From Xenophilus azovorans DSM 13620 (GTDB taxonomy: Bacteria > Pseudomonadota > Gammaproteobacteria > Burkholderiales > Burkholderiaceae_C), in NCBI RefSeq assembly GCF_000745855.1, contig NZ_JQKD01000020.1:46632-110631 (forward strand): a stretch of 64,000 nucleotides of DNA, given 5' to 3'. Each line of letters opens with the position of its first letter. The first letter of the stretch is position 1. This document shows, piece by piece, positions 40,457 through 53,600 of this stretch. A program made the position numbers and the translations under genes. The notes under the pieces were generated by a model that worked only from the letters and a program-made list of their open reading frames with translations, did not search any database and was not told the origin of the DNA.

Positions 40457-41668
40457 TCAGGCCGGCTGCGGCGCGCCGCGCTGGATGGCGCCTTCCTTGA
40501 CCGGCAGGTTCACCAGCGCCGCGAACACGCCCAGCGCGATGGCGATGTACCAGACGATGTCGTAGCTGCCGGTGCGGTCGTACAGATAGCCGCCCAGCCA
40601 CACGCCCAGGAAGGAGCCCACCTGGTGGCTGAAGAACACGAAGCCGCCCAGCATCGACAGGTGCGCCACGCCGAAGATCTGGGCGATGATGGCATTGGTC
40701 GGCGGCACCGTCGAGAGCCACAGCGAGCCGATCACCGCGGCGAAGACGTACACCGAGACCGGGCTGAGCGGCGCCCACAGGAACAGCGCGATCGCCACCG
40801 CCCGGCCCAGGTAGATGAAGGCCAGGATCTTGCGCTTGGCGAGCCGCTGCCCCAGCGAGCCGGCCGCGTAGGTGCCCACCACGTTGAACAGGCCGATCAG
40901 CGCCAGCGCGTAGCTGGCCACCTGCGGCGGCAGACCGTGGTCCTTCAGGTAGCTGGGCATGTGCACGCCGATGAACACGACCTGGAAGCCGCACACGAAG
41001 TAGCCCGCCATCAGCAGCCGGAAGCTGGGGTAGCGGAAGGCCTCGGCCACGGCCTGGGCGATGGTCTGCTCGCGCCGCACCGCGCCGGTGGTGTGGGCCG
41101 GCTCGCGCAGGCCGAAGGCCAGCGGCACGATGACCAGGGCCAGCACCGCCAGCGCCAACAGGGCGTTCTGCCAGCCCGTCTGCAGGATGAGCTGGCCCTC
41201 CACCGGCACCATGAAGAACTGGCCGAAGGAGCCGGCCGCGGCGGTCACGCCCATGGCCCAGGAGCGCTTGTCGGCCGGCAGCTGCCGGCCGATCACGCCG
41301 TAGACCACCGCGTAGGTGGTGCCGGCCTGCGCCGCGCCGATCAGCACCCCGGCCGTGAGCGCGAACAGCAGCGGTGTGGGCGACAGCGCCATGCCCGCCA
41401 GGCCCAGCGCGTAGCAGGCGGCGCCGATCAGCAGCACGCGGAAGGCGCCCAGCCGGTCGGCCAGCATGCCCGCGAACACGCCGAACACGCCCCACGAGAG
41501 ATTCTGGATCGCGATGGCGAAGGAGAAGGTCTCGCGCGTCCAGCCCTGGGCCTGGGTGATGGGCTGCAGCCACAGGCCGAAGCCGTGGCGGATGCCCATC
41601 GACAGCGTGACGACGAGCGCGCCGCAGATCAGCACCTGGCGCATGGATAAGGGGGCGGGAGAAGGCAT
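40457..41668 (-). CDS. MFS transporter
   Basis: A 403-residue transporter with twelve membrane helices in two halves. The loop after helix 2 has AGMLADRLGAFR, an MFS motif A variant, and SYLKDHGLPPQVASY is typical of oxalate/formate-type or YbfB-like carriers. The substrate is unknown. I use the ATG at 41668; a second ATG eight codons later is possible. A 24-bp palindrome lies 69-92 bases upstream and may be its operator. Confidence 0.88.
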   Translation of the reverse strand: MPSPAPLSMRQVLICGALVVTLSMGIRHGFGLWLQPITQAQGWTRETFSFAIAIQNLSWGVFGVFAGMLADRLGAFRVLLIGAACYALGLAGMALSPTPLLFALTAGVLIGAAQAGTTYAVVYGVIGRQLPADKRSWAMGVTAAAGSFGQFFMVPVEGQLILQTGWQNALLALAVLALVIVPLAFGLREPAHTTGAVRREQTIAQAVAEAFRYPSFRLLMAGYFVCGFQVVFIGVHMPSYLKDHGLPPQVASYALALIGLFNVVGTYAAGSLGQRLAKRKILAFIYLGRAVAIALFLWAPLSPVSVYVFAAVIGSLWLSTVPPTNAIIAQIFGVAHLSMLGGFVFFSHQVGSFLGVWLGGYLYDRTGSYDIVWYIAIALGVFAALVNLPVKEGAIQRGAPQPA

Positions 41669-41736
41669 GGAACGGCGGGTTGTCGTGGAAAGGGCCGGGC
41701 GGCGGCCGGAGCAGCGCGCGATTGTCGGCGCTTTGG

Positions 41737-41760
41737 CGATGCCGTGCCGGCACGGCATCG
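41737..41760. promoter_or_regulatory. 24-bp perfect palindrome between MFS and parE genes
   Basis: The half-site CGATGCCGTGCC is followed at once by its exact reverse complement. It is 69 bases from the MFS start and 97 from the parE start. Such length and perfection without a spacer suggest a dimeric repressor site. A second small inverted repeat, CTGGATG-TG-CATCCAG, lies at 41808-41823, nearer parE. Confidence 0.55.
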
Positions 41761-41843
41761 GACGGCGGCCGGCCCGGATCGGCCATGCGGCCGTGTCCAC
41801 GGGATGACTGGATGTGCATCCAGCGTTTTGCATGGTGGCTGAC

Positions 41844-41849
41844 TACAAT
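41844..41849 (+). promoter_or_regulatory. -10 element (TACAAT) next to the parE start
   Basis: TACAAT, five of six to consensus, ends eight bases before the parE ATG; no Shine-Dalgarno is visible, which fits a leaderless start. Confidence 0.45.
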
Positions 41850-41857
41850 CCGCCGCC

Positions 41858-43834
<1,977 letters not shown>

Positions 43835-43866
43835 ACGTCCACGACCGCGGACACCCGACCAACCGA

Positions 43867-43898
43867 CGCCTTCCCGCGCTGCCGAGAACGGGAAGGCG
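43867..43898 (+). promoter_or_regulatory. Hairpin that pairs out the transglycosylase ribosome binding site
   Basis: CGCCTTCCCG pairs perfectly with CGGGAAGGCG (10 bp, 12-base loop). The right arm contains GGGAAGG, the only Shine-Dalgarno candidate for the ATG at 43905. If folded in RNA, translation of the transglycosylase would be blocked or reduced. Confidence 0.6.
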
Positions 43899-43904
43899 AT
43901 GCCG

Positions 43905-44780
43905 ATGAAACTGCCTGCCGTCCTGTCGTCGCTGAGCCTGGCGCTGCTGCTTGCCGCGGCAGGCCCGCGCGCACATGCCGACATCTACGGCTACGTCGAC
44001 GAGAACGGCACGGCGCACTTCGCGGCCGAGAAGGTGGACGAGCGCTACCAGTTGTTCTTCAGAAACGGCCAGAGCTTCGACACGGCCGACGGCCTGCGCG
44101 TGCTGCCCAAGGGCCGCCTGGGCCGCGGATCGTCCGGCGCCGCCGCGGGCGGCAGCCCGCCGCCGGCCTCGCAGGCGCTGCTGGCGCTGTTCGAGAAGTC
44201 GCCCAGCTACAAGGTGGCCAAGTCGGCGCTGCAGGAGGCCTCGCGGCGCCACGCCATCGACTACGAGCTGCTGCAGGCGCTGGTGGCCACCGAGTCGGGC
44301 TTCGACGCCGGCGCCATCTCGCCCAAGGGCGCCATCGGCCTGATGCAGGTGATGCCGGCCACCGCCGCGCGCTACGGCCTGCAGGGCGACCGCCGGCGCA
44401 CGGCCGAGGCCAAGCTGCACGACCCGCGCCTGAACATCGCCACCGGCAGCCGCTACCTGCGCGACCTGATCCACATGTTCGACGGCAGCCTCGAGCTGGC
44501 CCTGGCCGCCTACAACGCGGGCGAAGGCGCGGTGCAGCGCGCCGGCAACCGCATTCCGAACTACCGCGAGACGCAGAACTACGTGAAGACCGTGCTGCAG
44601 CTCTACGCCTACCTCAAGCCCGGCGCCATGAACATGGCGCGCGGCGGTGGCAAGGTGCCCGGGCGCGTGCGCATGGAGCTGGCGGGCGCCGGCACCGGCG
44701 ACGACGCTTCGCCCGCCGCCGACCGCCCGGCGGCGCTGCGCCTGGACACCACGCGGCCGCGCCGCGCGCCGGCCCCCTGA
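43905..44780 (+). CDS. Lytic transglycosylase with N-terminal DUF4124
   Basis: A 291-residue periplasmic enzyme cutting peptidoglycan. The signal peptide ends PRAHA, followed by [14 protein letters not shown] (DUF4124). The SLT domain (about residues 95-230) has the catalytic Glu in [18 protein letters not shown] and the AYNAGEGAV block. I choose the ATG at 43905 because GGAAGG is eight bases upstream; the ATG at 43899 is too close to it. It lies between parE and parC, 20 bases before parC. Confidence 0.9.
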   Translation: MKLPAVLSSLSLALLLAAAGPRAHADIYGYVDENGTAHFAAEKVDERYQLFFRNGQSFDTADGLRVLPKGRLGRGSSGAAAGGSPPPASQALLALFEKSPSYKVAKSALQEASRRHAIDYELLQALVATESGFDAGAISPKGAIGLMQVMPATAARYGLQGDRRRTAEAKLHDPRLNIATGSRYLRDLIHMFDGSLELALAAYNAGEGAVQRAGNRIPNYRETQNYVKTVLQLYAYLKPGAMNMARGGGKVPGRVRMELAGAGTGDDASPAADRPAALRLDTTRPRRAPAP

Positions 44781-44800
44781 ATTCCCGAACCGAAGCGACG

Positions 44801-47170
<2,370 letters not shown>

Positions 47171-47171
47171 G

Positions 47172-47363
47172 ATGGGCGGCCTGGACATCAGTGCCATCGG
47201 CCTGCTGATCGGCGCGGTCGCCGGCGTGTTCAGCTTCTGGCTGGGCCGCCGCCTGCGCGGCAAGCGCCTCGCCCGGCGGCGCGAGAAGGAGCGCGCGCAG
47301 CAACTGGCGAACGAGACGCGGCAGCAGCGCCGCGCCCGGGAGCGGCGCGAAGGCCGGCGCTGA
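47172..47363 (+). CDS. Small membrane protein with basic tail (63 aa)
   Basis: A 63-residue protein: one N-terminal membrane helix (IGLLIGAVAGVFSFWLG) and a strongly basic tail with RRREKERAQQ and RQQRRARERR. It begins one base after the parC stop, so it is probably translated with parC. I do not recognise it. A repeat copy starts two bases after its stop. Confidence 0.65.
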   Translation: MGGLDISAIGLLIGAVAGVFSFWLGRRLRGKRLARRREKERAQQLANETRQQRRARERREGRR

Positions 47364-47365
47364 GC

Positions 47366-47442
47366 GTGCCCCCAGGGCCGGACTGCGTCCGGCCCGCCCC
47401 CGAGGGGGATGAGGAAACTTGGGGCGGCCCGGCGTTTCCTCA
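47366..47442 (-). repeat. Three-hairpin dispersed repeat, copy C
   Basis: On the plus strand, TGAGGAAAC and GTTTCCTCA (9 bp) enclose TTGGGGCGGCCCGGC, the same loop as copy B; both arms differ from copy B but still pair. CCCCC-GA-GGGG forms hairpin 2, and GGGCCGGAC with GTCCGGCCC (perfect) forms hairpin 3. It fills the gap between the small gene after parC and the cyclase gene. Confidence 0.88.
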
Positions 47443-47460
47443 CGCACGCGGCATGGCAGG

Positions 47461-47466
47461 CAGAAT
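47461..47466 (+). promoter_or_regulatory. -10-like CAGAAT next to the GGDEF gene start
   Basis: CAGAAT ends eight bases before the ATG at 47475. No clear ribosome binding site; a leaderless start is likely, the same arrangement as the MaoC gene at 8027. Confidence 0.4.
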
Positions 47467-47474
47467 GCAGGCCC

Positions 47475-48653
47475 ATGCCGGCTGATCTCCCGTCCGTGCT
47501 GGATGTCCGCTCCATCACCGCCGTGTCGGGCGTGCTGGGGCTCGTGATGTCGGCCGTCACCTTCTTCATGTGGCGCAGCTTCCCGGCCAGCATCCGGGGC
47601 CTGCACGAGTGGGCCTGGGCGCCGCTGCTGGGCTTCGTCAGCGCGATGCTGTTCGCCGGGCGCGGCGCGCTGCCGGACCTGCTGAGCGTGGTCGGCGCGA
47701 ACATGCTGCTGTTCATTGCCTCGCTGCTGTACTACGCCGGCAGCCAGCAGTTCCTGCTCGGGCACAGCGACATGCGCCGCTGGATCGGCGTGAGCCTGGC
47801 GGTCGGCGCCTGGCTCCTGTGGTTCACCCACGTGCAGCCGGACTACCCGGCGCGGCTGGCGGGCGTGACGCTGATGGTGTGCGTGCTCTACGCCCGGCAT
47901 GCCGTCCTCTACCTGCGCCAGCCTCCCCGCATCTTCGGCATGCGCCTGATGACGGCGATGCTGCTGGTGCAGGCGGCGGCGGCCGGGCTGCGCCTGGTCA
48001 GCGTGGGGCTGGGCGTGGCCGGCAACGGCCTGCTGGAGCCGAACTGGGTACAGATGGTCTACATCACCTCCTACGCGGTCACGGTGCTGATGATGTCCAT
48101 CACCGCCGTGCTGATGAGCACCGACCGGGCGCGCATGGAGTTCGAGTCGCTGGCGGCGCACGATCCCCTGACCGGCGCGCTCAACCGCCGCGCGCTGCGC
48201 GAGGCGGCGCAGGCCGAGCTGCAGCGCGCCCGGGCCAACGGCACCAGCCTGGCGGTGCTGATGCTGGACATGGACCACTTCAAGCCGGTCAACGACCGCT
48301 TCGGCCACCAGGCGGGCGACGCCGTGCTGTGCGAGGTGGTGCGCCGCGTGCAGGAGGTGCTGGGCGGGCGCGGGTTGCTCGGGCGCCATGGCGGCGACGA
48401 GTTCGTGGTGCTGCTGTCCGGCGCCTCGCGCGAGGCCGCGATGGCTCTGGCCGAGCGCATCCATGCCGCCCTGGCGCGGCCCTACCCGCTGCCGGGCGGG
48501 GAGCAGGAGGTGGCCTCGCTGTCCGTGAGCATCGGCATCGGCATGGCCGCCGGCGAGGCGGTCACCGGCGTCGACACCCTGCTGGCGCGTGCCGATGCGG
48601 CCCTGTACCAGGCCAAGGCCGGCGGGCGGGCGCGGCTGGCCACGGCCTGCTGA
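47475..48653 (+). CDS. Membrane diguanylate cyclase (GGDEF)
   Basis: A 392-residue protein with about seven membrane helices (residues 15-215) as sensor, then a GGDEF domain. The active site reads RHGGDEFVVLL, so it should make cyclic di-GMP; DHFKPVNDRFGHQAGD is the preceding metal and substrate block. The RxxD inhibitory site expected five residues before GGDEF is absent (GRGLLGRHGG), so product feedback may be missing. The signal sensed is unknown. Confidence 0.92.
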   Translation: MPADLPSVLDVRSITAVSGVLGLVMSAVTFFMWRSFPASIRGLHEWAWAPLLGFVSAMLFAGRGALPDLLSVVGANMLLFIASLLYYAGSQQFLLGHSDMRRWIGVSLAVGAWLLWFTHVQPDYPARLAGVTLMVCVLYARHAVLYLRQPPRIFGMRLMTAMLLVQAAAAGLRLVSVGLGVAGNGLLEPNWVQMVYITSYAVTVLMMSITAVLMSTDRARMEFESLAAHDPLTGALNRRALREAAQAELQRARANGTSLAVLMLDMDHFKPVNDRFGHQAGDAVLCEVVRRVQEVLGGRGLLGRHGGDEFVVLLSGASREAAMALAERIHAALARPYPLPGGEQEVASLSVSIGIGMAAGEAVTGVDTLLARADAALYQAKAGGRARLATAC

Positions 48654-48831
48654 TGAGGCTGCGCGGGACACGCTTTTCCGCGCCGGACGGCATTACGACA
48701 CATTCGGCGACATAGGCCGCCCTCCCGTGAAGGCACACTCGCCGGGCCCGGCCGGGCGCCGCACCGCGGGCCGGCCCGGGTACGTGGGCGACATGCGCTC
48801 ATCCATCCACCATCTCGAAGGGAGTTGTCCG

Positions 48832-49218
48832 ATGAAAAGGACCCTTGCACTGATTTCCATCACCGCCGTGCTTGCCGCCTGTGGCAAGCAGGAAGCGCCT
48901 GCGCCGGCCCCCGCGCCGGCGCCTGCTGCCTCGGCACCTGCACCAGCCCCGGCCCCGGCTCCCGCTGCCGCGGCCCCTGCCGCGCCGACGGTCAGCGACA
49001 GCGGCAACGTCCTGCCGCAGGAATGCCAGGCATACCTGGAGAAGGTGAGCGCCTGCGTCGCCAAGCAGAGCGGTGCCGCCGCCGACGCCATGAAGACGAG
49101 CGTGGAGCAGGCCAAGGCCGCCTGGGCGTCCTACGGTGCCGACCAGGCGCAGCTCTCGGCGGCCTGCAAGGCCAGCAGCGATGCCTTCGCCGCGCAGGCC
49201 GCGGCGATGAAGTGCTGA
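48832..49218 (+). CDS. Small Pro/Ala-rich lipoprotein
   Basis: A 128-residue lipoprotein with lipobox LAAC at about residue 17. A repetitive linker of Ala-Pro pairs (residues 23-52) follows, then a small helical domain with four Cys (ECQAYLEKVSACVAKQ, SAACKASS and the terminal MKC). GGGAG lies eight bases before the ATG. The low-complexity linker suggests an outer-membrane anchor with a periplasmic head. Function unknown. The 178 bases upstream show no other gene. Confidence 0.8.
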   Translation: MKRTLALISITAVLAACGKQEAPAPAPAPAPAASAPAPAPAPAPAAAAPAAPTVSDSGNVLPQECQAYLEKVSACVAKQSGAAADAMKTSVEQAKAAWASYGADQAQLSAACKASSDAFAAQAAAMKC

Positions 49219-49247
49219 CGAACTGAGCCCGGTGCGGGCGGGGCCGC

Positions 49248-50411
49248 TCAGCGCAGCCCCTCCCACCAGCGCCGGTTCTCGCGCGGCTGCCCCACGGTCA
49301 GCACCTCGCCGATCACCGGCGTGGCCAGTTCGATCCCGCGCTGCCCGGCCAGCGCGGCCAGCCGCTCCATCGGCTCGCGCCAGGGGTGGAAGGCCAGGTC
49401 GAAGGTGCTGTTGTGCACGCCGTACAGCACCTTGCCCCGCACGTCCTCGAAGGCCTGCACCGACTGCTCCGGCGTCATGTGGACCGAGGGCCAGTCGTCG
49501 GCGTTGTAGGCGCCGTTCTCCATCAGCGCCAGGTCCATCGGGCCCAGGCTCTGGCCGATCTCCCTGAAGCCGGGGAAGTAGCCCGAGTCGCCGCTGAAGA
49601 AGATGCGCTGGCCGCCGGCTTCCAGCACCCACGAGGCCCACAGCGTCGTGTCGCGGTCGGTCAGGCTGCGGCCCGAGAAGTGCTGGGCCGGCGCGGCGGT
49701 CAGCCGCACGCCCGCGTGCTCGGCGGCCTGCCACCAGTCGAACTCGGTGATGCGCTCGCGCGCCACGCCCATCTGCACCAGCCGCGCCGCCACGCCCAGC
49801 GGCACGAAGTAGCGCTGCACCGAATCGCGCAGGTGCTCGATGGTGGGCCGGTCCAGGTGGTCGTAGTGGTCGTGCGAGAGCACCAGGCCTTCGATCGGCG
49901 GCAGCGCCTCCAGCGCCAGCGGCGAGGGGTGGAAGCGCCGCGGCCCGGCGAAGCTGAAGGGCGAGACGCGCTCGCCGAACACCGGATCGATCAGCCAATA
50001 GCGGCCCTGCAGCTTGAGCAGGTGCGACGAGTGGCCCAGGCGCACGACGTGGTTGGCGTCGGCCGGCAGCGCGTCGAGCTGCGCGCGTGCGAGGGTCTGC
50101 ACCGGGATCGGGTCCACCGGCACCGTGTCCTGCTTGGTACCGAACAGGAAGCGCGTCCAGATCAGCGCCGCGTTGCGCGAGGCCCGCGCGTCGGGGTTGG
50201 GCAGGTTGCGGAAGCGCCCGTCGGCCGCCGAGTACTGCGGCGAGGCGACCAGACGGCGGATGTCGTCCTCCGGCGCCGCGGCGGCGCAGCCCGCGACGCA
50301 GGCCGCGGCGACCATCCAGCCGCCGCGCAGCCGGCGCCAGCCGCCGCCTGTCGCGGGTACGGTGGAAGCGGGCGGCGGCGGATCGGCGGGCAGGGCAGGG
50401 GGCGTCGGCAT
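49248..50411 (-). CDS. MBL-fold lipoprotein (RomA/NAPE-PLD-like)
   Basis: A 387-residue metallo-beta-lactamase-fold protein of the broad class that includes UlaG and NAPE-PLD. LSHDHYDHLDRPTI is the metal motif, with IFFSGDSGYFPGF and further His residues later. A signal peptide with a Cys in CVAGC near residue 40 suggests a lipoprotein. The hydrolysed substrate is unknown. It is divergent from the large patatin gene, which acts on lipids; a functional link is possible but not shown. Confidence 0.85.
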   Translation of the reverse strand: MPTPPALPADPPPPASTVPATGGGWRRLRGGWMVAAACVAGCAAAAPEDDIRRLVASPQYSAADGRFRNLPNPDARASRNAALIWTRFLFGTKQDTVPVDPIPVQTLARAQLDALPADANHVVRLGHSSHLLKLQGRYWLIDPVFGERVSPFSFAGPRRFHPSPLALEALPPIEGLVLSHDHYDHLDRPTIEHLRDSVQRYFVPLGVAARLVQMGVARERITEFDWWQAAEHAGVRLTAAPAQHFSGRSLTDRDTTLWASWVLEAGGQRIFFSGDSGYFPGFREIGQSLGPMDLALMENGAYNADDWPSVHMTPEQSVQAFEDVRGKVLYGVHNSTFDLAFHPWREPMERLAALAGQRGIELATPVIGEVLTVGQPRENRRWWEGLR

Positions 50412-50470
50412 GGCGCGATGATGCGTGAAGGCGGTTGCCGCCGCGTTGCAGCCGTGTTTCGCTGCGTCGC

Positions 50471-50558
50471 GCTTTTTGTCGCCGGGCCGCCCCAAGACAA
50501 AAAAGCATCCCCTCGGGGGATCGGACAAACGCGAAGCGGTTGACCGAGGGGTCTTTTT
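50471..50558 (+). repeat. Three-hairpin dispersed repeat, copy D, ending in a T-run
   Basis: GCTTTTTGTC and GACAAAAAAGC enclose GCCGGGCCGCCCCAA; CCCCTCGG and CCGAGGGG enclose a weaker third hairpin (two mismatches against copy A); TCTTTTT follows. This copy looks like an intrinsic terminator reading rightwards, yet it lies between two divergent genes, in the possible leader of the patatin gene. Confidence 0.85.
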
Positions 50559-50627
50559 CTTGCGCCTGAACCAGCCCGGGGGGCACCTCCCCACGCGGTG
50601 GCAGACCCGCCGCCATAGACCGTTTGC

Positions 50628-50662
50628 GCAATGGTGCCACGGCGCGATCCGTGGACCATTGC
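50628..50662 (+). promoter_or_regulatory. Long inverted repeat ahead of the patatin gene
   Basis: GCAATGGT and CCACGG pair with CCGTGG and ACCATTGC: 14 bp with a single bulged G and a six-base loop. It ends 18 bases before the ATG at 50681. It could be an operator or a leader hairpin. Confidence 0.5.
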
Positions 50663-50680
50663 CGGCTCTGGCTGCCGCTG

Positions 50681-53600
50681 ATGGACGAGACGATCGCACA
50701 CATGGTCCGGCAGCGCCGCGAGGCGCTGCACGGCCGCGACGACGGGCACGGGCCCTGGGGGCTGGCGCTGTCCGGCGGCGGCATCCGCAGCGCCACCTTC
50801 TGCCTGGGGCTGCTCAAGGCCCTGGCGCGCCGGCGTCAGCTGCTGCGCTTCGACATCGTCTCCACCGTCTCCGGCGGCGGCTACGCGGGCGCCGCCTGGG
50901 GCCGGCTGTGCACCCGCGCCGGCTCGGCCGACGACATGCGCGCCATCGAGGGCGGCCTGGCCGAGATGGATCAGGTGCGCCTGGGCTGGTGGCTGCGGGC
51001 CAACGGCCGCTACCTCATCCCCGGCGGCCTGCGCGACACCTTCTTCGCCGTCGCGCTGTACCTGCGCAACCTGCTGGGCACGCACATCGAGATCGCCATC
51101 GCCGCGCTGCTGGCCGGTGCGGCGCTGGCGCTGGTCAACCTGTTGGCCTGGGAAGGCATGGCGGCGGCGGTCGACCTGGACGGCGCCGAGACGGCCGCCG
51201 CCGTGCCCGCGCCGGCGCTGCTGGCCACGCGGCTGCCGACGCTGTGGCTGCTGCTGGTGGTGCCCTGGGTGCTGTCGATCGTGCTGGCGCAGGCGTATTG
51301 GTCGGTGCGCGAGCGGCCGTCGCGGGCCTTCCTGGCCTGGCAGCTCGGCCTGTGGGCGCTGGCCGGCGCCGCCGCCTGGTGGCTGCGGCCGCTGCTGCAG
51401 GCGCACTTCGGCGCGCCACCCTGGCTGGTGCCGCTGTTCGCGGCCTTCGCCGCCGCATGGGTGGTGGCGAGCGCGGCCGTGTTCGTGCTGCACCGCGACC
51501 CGCGCGGCGCCGGCACGCTGCGCAACCGGCTGACCGACGCGCTGGCGACGCTGCTGACCTGGAGCGCCGCGATCGTGCTGCTCGGCCTGCTGGACTGGAC
51601 GGGCTGGTGGTTCGCCGTCCACACGCAGGAGACGCGCGCCTCCTGGGGCGGCTGGCTGCTGGCCGCGGCGGCCGGCCTGCGCGCGGTGCTGCCGGTGCTG
51701 CTGAGTGGCCAGCGTCAGGCGCCGGGCCTGGGCGGGCGCTTCGCGATGGGGCTGGCCAGCCTGGCCGGGCTGGCGGTGGCCTTCTGCCTGGCCGCCTGGT
51801 GGGTGGGCGTGGTGTACGCGGTGGTGCTGCGGCCCGTGTTCCAGCCGCAGGGCCTGGACTTCGGGCGCGGCTGGGTGTGGCTGGCGCTGGTGGGCGGCGG
51901 CGCGCTGGCCTATGCGCTGCTCACCGGGCGCAACTTCGCCTTCCTCAACCTGTCGTCGCTGCACATGTTCTACAAGGCGCGCATCGTGCGCGGCTACCTG
52001 GGCGCCGCCAATGCCGGCCGGCTGGGCGGCGACCCGCTCTCGCCCGCGCCGGTGCTCGGCCCGCCGGAGGTGCCGGTGGGGCAGGTCCACGACGACGACG
52101 ACCTGCCCATGCAGGCCTACGCCCCGCATCGCCGCGGCGGGCCGGTGCACCTGGTCAACGTGTGCATCAACCAGACGCACGACCCGAAGCAGCGCCTGTT
52201 CAACCGCGACCGCAAGAGCCTGCCGCTGGTGGTCGGCCCGCAGGCGTGGATGCAGGCCGGCGGCGCGCCGTGGACGCAGGCGCGCGGCGACGGCGCGCTG
52301 ACGCTGGGCGCCTGGGCCGCGATCTCCGGCGCGGCCTTCGCGCCGGGGCTGGGCCGGCTCACGCGGCGCGGGCTGGCGGCGCTGTCGATGTTCGCGGGCC
52401 TGCGCCTGGGCTACTGGTGGAACAGCGTGGCCGCCGGCGTGGCGCAGCTCGGCGCGGGCCGCCGCCGGCGCTTCGCGCCGCTGCGCAAGACGCGCTTCCT
52501 GCTGTTCGAGTGCATCGGCGCCTTTCCCGGCAGCAGCTCGCCCGACTGGTACCTGAGCGACGGCGGGCACTTCGAGAACACCGGCGCCTACGCGCTGCTG
52601 CAGCAGGAGGCGCAGCTCATCGTCATCGCCGACTGCGGCGCCGATCCGGAGTACCGCTTCTGCGACGTCGAGAACCTGATCCGCCGCGCGCGCATCGACC
52701 TGCATGCCGACATCTGCTTCCTCAAGCCGTGCACCAACGCCGGTGTGGGCATCGACGGTGTCTTCGGCTCGCTGGGCGACCTGACGTCGCAGAACAGCCA
52801 GGCCTGCCTGGCGCTGGCCGAAGTCACCTACGCCAGCGGCCGTACCGGCCGGCTGGTGCTGGTCAAGCCCAACATGTCGGCGGCGCTGCCGGTGGACCTG
52901 GTCAACTTCAAGGCCGCCAACCCGCTCTTTCCGCAGCAGCCCACCACCGACCAGTTCTTCGACGAGGCGCAGTGGGAAAGCTACTTCCGCCTGGGCACCG
53001 AGATCGGCCGGCGGCTCGAGGGCGTGACGCTGACGCGGCTGGCGCAGGGCGTGGAGGGCCTCTTCATGCCGGACGACGGCCAGGCGGCCGCGCCCGCCGC
53101 GCCGCCGGCCGAGGCAGCGGCCGCCAAGCCCTCTGCCGCCGGCGAGGCTTCGGTGGCGGGTGTGGCGGCCGCGGCCGCCACCCGGCTGCAGGCGCGGGTG
53201 CTGCGCGCCGGCGCGGTCACCGCCTCGCTCGGGCTGGGCACGGCCCTGACGCTGGGCGTGGCAGCCTGGCAGGGCATCGAGGCCTGGCGCACGCAGACGG
53301 CGCAGAAGCAGCAGGCGCAGAGCCTGGCCTTCAAGGACCTCACCGAGCGCTGGTCGCGCCTGCGCGTGGACGCGCCGCCGGGCGAGGCGCCGGCTTCGCT
53401 GGCGGCCGAACTGCTGCGCACCGGCGACCTGCTGTGCCGCCAGGGCGGCGAGAACTTCATGGCGAACTTCCGCCTGTCGGTGCGCATCGTGGACGACGCC
53501 CGCGCCGCCTGCCGCGAGGCGCTGGAGCGGGCCGGCGGCGCCACGGCCGATCCTGCCTCGGGCCTGAGCAGCAACCCGGCCTGCGCGCGCCTGCTCGATC

